Of a stretch of DNA of 64,000 nt, positions 56,935 to 64,000 are shown one piece after another. A program made the translations under genes and the position numbers. The stretch covers positions 836,001-900,000 of the forward strand of contig JASFXZ010000033.1 of assembly GCA_032209605.1 (NCBI GenBank), read 5' to 3'. The stretch comes from Mactromeris polynyma (lineage: Eukaryota; Mollusca; Bivalvia; Venerida; Mactridae). The notes under the pieces are model-generated. The model did no database searches. It saw only the letters and a program-made list of their open reading frames with translations, and had not been told where the DNA came from. Positions within the stretch are counted from its first letter, which is position 1; every line of letters starts with the position of its first letter.

Positions 56935-58800
56935 TGAATGTGTTACAATGTGTTGTCTGATATAAGCTGCATTTTGGATAGAAAAGTGTTAAAGTTTATC
57001 CAGATATCCTTTTGTATTATTACACTTCGACAATACTTATATGTTTACTTATCAATCATTAGTGATTTGCCCATTTGGTGTATTTGCTTTGGCCTTGGCA
57101 TAATTATTCAAATGGCCTACTGTATCCAACGGTTATTACAATCAGTATAAAAGAAACGCAAATTATTTATTTACACCTTACTCCCTCCACCTCTACAAGA
57201 GGTAAAGTAAATACACAAACAGTCGAAATTAATATTTAATTCGTTGTTCAATACCACGACTTATTCATCGGTATCAATAAAAATGCATTCAATCGATTTA
57301 AACATGAAAATGATTATGAGGTAAAATGTATGTACTGATTGTATTTACAATGTGTTTTGTTTGATCACCATGTTTTTTGTTTTCAAGATGAGTACAATTA
57401 GTCTTTTTTCAGGGCACTTGTTTGGCTATGTCTGGGGCCAGTTATGGGCAACATTCCCCTGGTAAAATAGAATGTTTCGCCTTTTTTCATTGAAAATTCA
57501 ATCGCAAATAAGATGTTTAAAAAATACAATATATGTTATATAGATAGATATATTTGTGTCTCATAAAATGTACAAGCACATGGCATTACAATATAAAAAA
57601 ACATTAAATCGTGTCATGCACATTATACAAAAAGGATATCACAAAAAAGGGATTTTTAATCCCTAATTTCCATTGTGGTTCTTGTCAATATACATGTACT
57701 GACATAGGAAGACTAGATTTGTTTTGGTTCATCCACGTTTCTATAAAGATATTAAGATACTTGTCACAATATATTGTTTCTTGTTATAACTCATTAAAAA
57801 CGAGAATATAAACATGAAGATTTGGCTTAAAATTGCCCTTTTCATTTGTAAAGGACACAAAGTTCACCCATTGTTATAGCTATCAATCCTGAAGGCTGTC
57901 TTGTGCCGTGGTTTCTTAGTATAAAACATACGTGTTATGACTTAAAATCAATGTCACGAAATCATTGAGATTGTGATTTTCTCAGATCATTTTTCAGCAT
58001 CAGATGTCTTACTTTGTAGCATAATGACGTGACACGCGTCAGTTTATCACTGACACATTTAGTGAAATTTGATGCCTGTAGTTGCTGGCATTTGTACAAT
58101 TGTTAACTTCTCTTATGCATGTCATGTTAATAAATATGCTTCTAGAATTGTTGAACTTTAGGAATAGATTATGAAGCGTTTAGTTTTCCATATCTAAGAT
58201 CTAGGTAATTGAATTTTTTTGTGCATTTCGTTATCAGATTTGTTTTGTTAGAAATAGCATTCATGTTTGGTTTTTGATTTAAAATCACCTTTTGCACCAA
58301 CGACAAATACGTAAGGCACCTATAAAACACTATTGTATACCCGTGCATGTTTCTTAGTAAGATGTCATAAATATTAGATGGCACAATATGTATATAATAT
58401 GCAAATGAGCGAAAAAGCCTAATGAAATCCATACGGTACCTGTTTACATTTGACAAAATGGGTAATGATAAAAATATCCACATCGCCAACTTTTGATATA
58501 CATGCATTAAATAAGAACGCTCATGAGCACTACAGCAAAAAACTAAAATGAATATGAAACATTTATGCTTAACATGCAAGTTATGACAAATATATTGAGC
58601 ATTTCCTGTAAAATTATCCCAACCTATATAGAGCTATCCAATTCAGCATGTTTATTCCATCGCAAACAATTCGTGTTTCAGATGGCATCAACACATTATC
58701 AGTATAGATTGGAACTTTAAACGATAGTATTTATAAAACGTTTGATGATAACAGTGGCATAGTCAATAAATGTTACAAAACCACGACAATTAGAACACAG
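56935..58800. repeat. Duplicated 3'-flank block, copy 2 (paired with 28905-32105)
   Basis: See the pairing motifs given for 28905-32105. It is shorter than copy 1 mainly because the middle part (between the counterparts of 30000 and 31150) is missing. The 136-codon minus frame at 58169-58579 lies in this block and has no protein support. Confidence 0.75.
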
Positions 58801-58832
58801 AAATCACTGTATCACATAAACTCTCTTTATGG

Positions 58833-59240
58833 CATTCGAGTGGTTTTAATACCAAATAGAGTTTGCGTGGCTAGAAAAACAAAAATAAAGAACAAACATC
58901 AGATTGTGTTGTAATGGGCTTTTATTAAAGCCATTAAAACAATAAAATTATAGATAATGTAACTAAATATATATACAGTAAAGTAATAGATAAAAACACT
59001 CCGGAACTTCAGTCCTTTGTTTAATAGTTTGAGTATAACAGTGACATAGTCAATAAATGTTATAAATCCACAACAATTAGAACACAGAAATAACTGTATC
59101 ACATAGACTCACTCTCTGTGTGCCTATGGTAAGTATCCCTTAGATTCTTCACCATACCTTAGCCCATGATGTTGACCATGGTGCAATAATAGCCAGGATC
59201 GGTTTACGTCAAGTAATTGTCGGTAAGTAATATCACCGAT
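58833..59240. repeat. 3'-flank segment of gene C duplicated
   Basis: Matches 49255-49530, with shared blocks TAATACCAAATAGAGTTT, ACATCAGATTGTGTTGTAA and GGCTTTTATTAAAGCC. It lies downstream of NHL fragment F, so it belonged to another unit. Confidence 0.8.
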
Positions 59241-59267
59241 GTTTTCAATAAAACAATATATACATTT

Positions 59268-59421
59268 CACTCAAAATCAAGTATTTTCATTTTGTTATTG
59301 CATACATGTTAACAAACAGCTTGCGTAATTTTCGAAAAAAAACAATGACATTGGTTCCCGAATGCCGTGTTCTTCCTTCACGATCACTCACATCTTTGTA
59401 CCATCGTATCTTAATTGTACT
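59268..59421 (-). pseudogene. NHL C-terminal fragment F
   Basis: The minus strand reads VQLRYDGTKM, a stop, VIVKEEHGIREPMSLFF, then a frameshift before the normal RKLRKLF end. Homology stops abruptly at 59421, where an unrelated flank begins. Confidence 0.8.
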
Positions 59422-60155
59422 TGATAATTTGCTCGAAAAACTTCAGTTTATTTCAAGGAATGTTGTGTTTAGATGGCGATATTAATGTCGTATAATGTGC
59501 TTATTAAGAGCTGTATCAGTGGTATTTAATGTGCTCGCAATGTTCGAATTATGACAAGATAATACAACACATCTTGCTTCCCATACTGTTTTAAATTGGA
59601 TATTACACAAAGTACCCTTGTATAACAGGCCCGGATCTACCGGGAGGCAAAGTGGGCTCTGCCCTTCCCCAGTCGGCTGTGGAGTGACATTTTCTTGATA
59701 TAAAATTATTTCCACTGATTAGGCCTTAAGTTACTATTCTTTTAGCTCTTTAAATGCAATAAATTGATTTAAAGTTTTGCAAAATAAACTATTTGTTTTT
59801 TCACAACACGTTTACTTTCATATTTTAACCGTTTTAGTGATTTTCCTTAAAATTTGTTTAAAAAAACAAGGTTTATAATAAAGGTGAAATAAATGATAAT
59901 TTGACATCAGTCGAATGTGCACACACTTTACGGGTAAATCCCATGTGACGATGGTCACTAAAACTAAATGTTAAAAACAGTTTACACTAGAAATATGTCC
60001 ATAGGACACAGATGCCCCAACTTCCAGCCTTTGTCACAATGGCAAATGCTATTATTCTACTCACAGGTTGTGAATGTGAATCAAAATTACCAAGAGAACA
60101 ACTTTATGGCGGTAAGCGATATTATCGATGTATTCAAGGACCCAATATATAAATT

Positions 60156-61222
60156 TCATTCTAAATCGAAAATCTTGATTTGGTCATTTCCGTTCATAAT
60201 ACCAAACAGTATGCGAAATAATGATACTGGTCTCTGAATGCCGTCTTTTTCCTTCATGATAATTCCCATCTTTGAACCATCGTACCATAATTGCACTACT
60301 CTGTTTGAATTATAACCGGCAACAACTATATTCCCTCTCACATCAATACACACTCCAAATGCTGCAAGTATATCAGGATTATTGTTTGATGCCATATGGT
60401 TTCCTTTCTTATCAAGGTACACTAGCCCATCATAACCATCAACAAACATATAATCTTCACTGTCACATAATGCTATGTCCATATAATACAGTTTATGTCC
60501 ACTGTTGCCGTGAGATATAGTTTGTAAACGTGTACCAAGCATATCTTATTTATATACAGAACCACCATCATATTCAGATACAAGCAACTTTGTAACACCT
60601 ATTACTCAGTTTCATTTGTCGTGATAGTGTCTTAGTTTGTCTTACATGTACAACCTGTATCATATTATCACCATAGCATGCCACAACAATCATGTCGTTC
60701 TTCACATGACATACACCATTGGTGCTATAAGGCAGATCAATGTGATCTACTACTGACAACTGGGCTATGTCTACACGCTTCAGTTTTTTATAAGCGAAAT
60801 CCGTAATGACCAATATGTTGTCACCTATTAGACAACATCCTCTTATATGGCATGTGGCAGTATCTCTTGGTAGCCTAACTTACATCTTGACATTTCTTAA
60901 TTATGTAAGGTTTCAATGTATTCTGAATACTTGGTTTTATCTGTTTATCTTTATTTGTTTGTACATTAATCTAACTGCACTCTTAGCGTCTTCTTTCAAA
61001 CGATCAAGTATGTCATCTGTTTCCCATCTGTGTTCGGTGATTGCGAGCAATGCTTTTTGTTTCGCACGTTCTAAATTCTGAAGATAGATATTGTAACGTT
61101 TTGTAGCGTGGACTTTCAAACGTTCCTTCATTGTCTGCAGGTTACTGAAATCCTCGTCAAATTCTCCATCTTTGATGATCTTATCTACATCATCTGGGAA
61201 TGAATGTATGTCGTAGTAATTC
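60156..61222 (-). pseudogene. B-box/NHL large exon D, decayed
   Basis: The acceptor TTCCAG at 61222 and the start NYYDIHSFPDDVDKIIKDGE are preserved. The coiled coil then runs to MYKQIKINR and stops. About 300 bp of the middle, present in siblings, is deleted (60880-60960). The propeller continues as DIAQLSVVDHIDLPY and, after another frame break near 60545-60574, as GVCIDVRGNIVVAGYNSNR to the normal FDLE stop. There are several independent lesions, so it cannot make the full protein. Confidence 0.85.
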
Positions 61223-62884
61223 CTGGAAGTAAACATCTTTAAGAAGATAAAAATTACTAAGGATCGGAAGCAGTCTGCTACTTGGTTTAAATATAGTTTT
61301 TCTTTTACACTAAACAAAATTGTGAAGTATCAACCGTAGAATATTGAAGTTTCACTATTTCATTGCAAGCAACAATGTTTGGTAATTTCATATGTTTAGA
61401 AAAATATGTCGTAATATTTAACGATGAATAAAAAGATAAAAATGAAAGTTAATACTTTGGTCAGTGTTTATTCTTACAACGAACACATTTTTAATCTGAT
61501 GAATGTTTAAGCCACAAACTACAGATTAATTGAATAACAAACAGTTCTACATCAGTAAGCGATTTGTACCTGTAAAGTAGTGTCTGTATCTTTTTTGGTT
61601 TGATGAAGAACAGTTATGAAACCGATATTGACCGACTGGACGGGTAATTGATCACTTCGAATGGTATGCTTAAAAGTTATGATAAAGTTAGTTTTGTTCT
61701 GAATATTTGTAGTGAAATAGAATAAACGTTAATTATACTTACAACATTTCAATTTAGTGATAACATGCGGTTTCAAGGGGCGATCCAAAAGCAGACAAGG
61801 ATAAGTTTTCTTTGCTTTCGATAACTAAAACTTAAACAAATGAACGAATCAATAACAGACCTATATTCGTATTCCCCAAAACAAATTCAGTACAGGCCAT
61901 GAATAAGTACTAGTTTTTGTATTGTAAACATGAACTATAATCTATTTTTAGATTAATATTGTAGATATTTGTGCAAAACACTCGTACCTAACGATAAGCG
62001 AAGGATATGTGCTACTTTTTTGTTCAAGCTTTCCTTTTGGTTTATAAGGTTTGAATCGTTACAACTGTCATTGAGCGTCTATTTCTACTCGGACTGGGTA
62101 TAATCCAATAGTGTGGGACAATGTAAAGCGATTTTGCCAATTGGATCAATAATGTTTAATCACCAAATCATTTGGCCAATCTTCAAGAAAATATTTTTTG
62201 AATGGAATATTTGAATATTTATTAAATAAGATAAAAATAGTTTAATTATACTTATATCTGTTTGCATCACATTTCCATTTGGCGATAACATGCGGTTTTA
62301 AAAGAGTGTACCCAATGCGCCTCCCCCCTCAGACAAGCGTTAAGTTTATTTCACTATAAGCATAACAAATATAAGTCGTCTCTTTTTGCTCGCTAACATG
62401 TCCTTACTTGCGATAGTGAAAATGTGCACGCGTTTGACGTCTCATAATATAGCACACGTGAACGTATAAATAATTAAAGACCTAAATTCGAATTCCCTAA
62501 AACAAAATTCTGTACAGGCCATAAATAAGTACTAGTTTTTGTATTGTAAATATGAACTATGATATGTCAGTCTGGATTAAACACTGTAGATATCTGTGGA
62601 TCACACTCGTATCTAACGATAAGGGAATAGTGTTACTTTATTGGTTCTAGCTTTCATTCCTTTTGTTTAACTGTGTAAGGTTTAATCCACAGTATTTTAT
62701 TAACAGTATCAATGCTGTTAATTGCAGGGTTATTATTTCTATTTATGTTTTAGATGTATGTTAAATTCCCCTTCCTCATGTGCAATTCTTTCACTTGATA
62801 TATAGTTCATGTTAACCCCCCCCCCCTTTCGGCCTATTGTTCAATTTTGTCATTAATTGTATATTGAGCCAGCGATAGACTAAA
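61223..62884. other. Intron region of copy D
   Basis: Carries the shared intron block twice in tandem (about 61700-62040 and 62210-62700; each has AAGTACTAGTTTTTGTATTG and CTCGTA..TAACGATAAG). A poly-C run lies at 62814. No exon was recognised. Confidence 0.65.
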
Positions 62885-63140
62885 GTGGCGACACACGCAT
62901 AGCAACCAACACCATCATGATACCCACAATACATATCAATAACTTTCTCTTGATGAATGCTGCATTCTTAAGTAGGAGTTTTGGTGTCTGGTCTCCGTGA
63001 TGAGAAATTGCTATATCCACTAAACTATGCTCTCTTAATACAGGGTATTTCTTGTGATTACAGACACATATCTTACAGCAGTATCCTTTACAGTCAACGC
63101 AATATCGAATGCCTTCTTGTATAACATTCTCTTCATTCAG
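62885..63140 (-). pseudogene. B-box first exon D, decayed
   Basis: The minus strand reads EENVIQEGIRYCVDCKGYCC and HKKYPVLREHSL, recognisable B-box 1. A deletion in the linker then shifts the frame before CSIH. The 5' part with the start codon and first CxxC is lost, and the splice donor region has diverged (no GTAAG at the expected site). Confidence 0.85.
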
Positions 63141-64000
63141 CCACGTCCAGTCACTTTATATTCACAGCTACGGAAATCTAATACTTATTTAACTCATTAA
63201 CTGTGCCGGAACCCAAGGACTATATAATTTATTAATTCACGTAGGCATTGCCTAATCCTCTAAAGCAATTACCTATTACACCCACAATAACATATACACT
63301 GTGTATAATCCATTACGCAGAAACAACCGGCATGATACTGACCTCTCAGTAACCAAATTATTTACACTTTTTACCGTTGACAACCGCTTACTATGTCCAA
63401 TTGTCATGAACATGTGACATGTTGGCTGTTTTCGTGATGATAATTGAAAGCTATTTATTAGGTACATGTACTATATAAGTGGTTATTTAAAAAGCTCGAT
63501 TTTGTATGTAATGCATTTACTGAATGGTGTGATTAAAGTTAAAGTTAAAACCCCCAGTTGTGATGTTGTCGCTGACCGTTCCTATGCATAACTTCAATAG
63601 TCACCCACTTTTATATGTCTATATTTGGGCATGTTGATTATATCATTGTACACCCGTATGTACATACATATATGTATACTTTGTATGAAGCATTTCTTGC
63701 TTGACTTCTTACTTCGTTGTTACATAATGTGTTTACTAAAATATGTGGTTACAATTGCGTTAATGTGCCGTTATTATATTATGTGTGTACAATTTTAAAC
63801 ATCTGAGTATGACTTTCCATTAAATTTAGATTCCATCGACGTCTGCTTTGCAAGCAATCTTCCAATTATAAAGACAGCTGATGTTTTACCAGTTCAAATT
63901 AACAAAAACACAACTTGCTTCACACAATGTTTTACCATGTTAGATATTACACAAATACGAATTGCATGGCAAAATGTATAAATGGCACAGATTGTATAAG
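63141..64000. other. Upstream flank of copy D
   Basis: From about 63690 it matches the 5'-flank blocks at 42700-42910 and 55410-55680 (for example ACTTGCTTCACACAATGTTT, CATGTTAGATATTACACAAA). No gene was seen. The array probably continues beyond the window. Confidence 0.6.

Noticed and set aside
58169..58579. 136-codon minus frame in the 57-59 kb flank block
   Set aside because: The homologous block at 31.3-31.8 kb does not preserve the frame, so it is not under coding constraint.
59625..59690. GGCCCGGATCTACCGGGAGG segment as a hAT-type transposon end
   Set aside because: The motif is suggestive, but no opposite end or target-site duplication was found.

Overview
The window is nuclear DNA from an animal and most likely from a bivalve mollusc. 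It is AT-rich and intron-rich, has GT-AG splice sites, and carries tRNA-headed SINEs, many short inverted-repeat elements (MITEs), long minisatellites, and an expanded B-box/NHL (TRIM-like) gene cluster. I cannot name the species from the sequence alone.

Positions 1-5200 (minus strand) hold the first four coding exons of a UBE2M/UBC12 gene, the E2 that conjugates NEDD8. Its 3' end lies beyond position 1. About 360 bp away, head to head, starts an MBOAT1/2-type lysophospholipid acyltransferase (plus strand, 5552-25465). It has 12 exon positions and predicts 478 residues. All exons could be placed by splice signals, reading phase and similarity to the vertebrate family. Between the exon with the catalytic histidine and the last exon lie two alternative 152-bp exons of identical phase (18344-18495 and 21868-22019). 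They must be used one at a time to keep frame. This looks like a mutually exclusive exon pair that swaps a transmembrane stretch of a lipid-remodelling enzyme. Its introns are full of minisatellites (26, 31, 40, 55, 64 and 50/51-bp units), MITEs and SINEs.

Positions 26.5-32 kb are non-coding: a 40-bp minisatellite, MITEs, and a block duplicated again at 57-59 kb. From 32 kb to the end the minus strand carries a mosaic tandem array of B-box/coiled-coil/NHL genes without RING domains. Each unit has a short first exon (two B-boxes, 338 bp of coding) and one large second exon (end of B-box 2, coiled coil, NHL-type propeller). Gene C (49544-54286) is intact at 568 residues. A second intact large exon without its own first exon (B, 44574-45936) lies downstream in the same splice phase, so one B-box exon could serve two alternative NHL ends. 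Gene A (32116-41732) is intact except for an apparently exact 425-bp tandem duplication inside its large exon that breaks frame. It is either an assembly error or a very recent mutation. Copy D (60.2-63.1 kb) and two smaller fragments are pseudogenes. Flanks, introns and promoters are duplicated along with the exons. A LINE remnant, a complex mollusc-type repeat and a 2.6-kb TIR element have inserted into individual copies.

The two halves of the window are functionally unrelated: neddylation and phospholipid remodelling at one end, a birth-and-death family with a likely recognition or immune role at the other (the role is inference).
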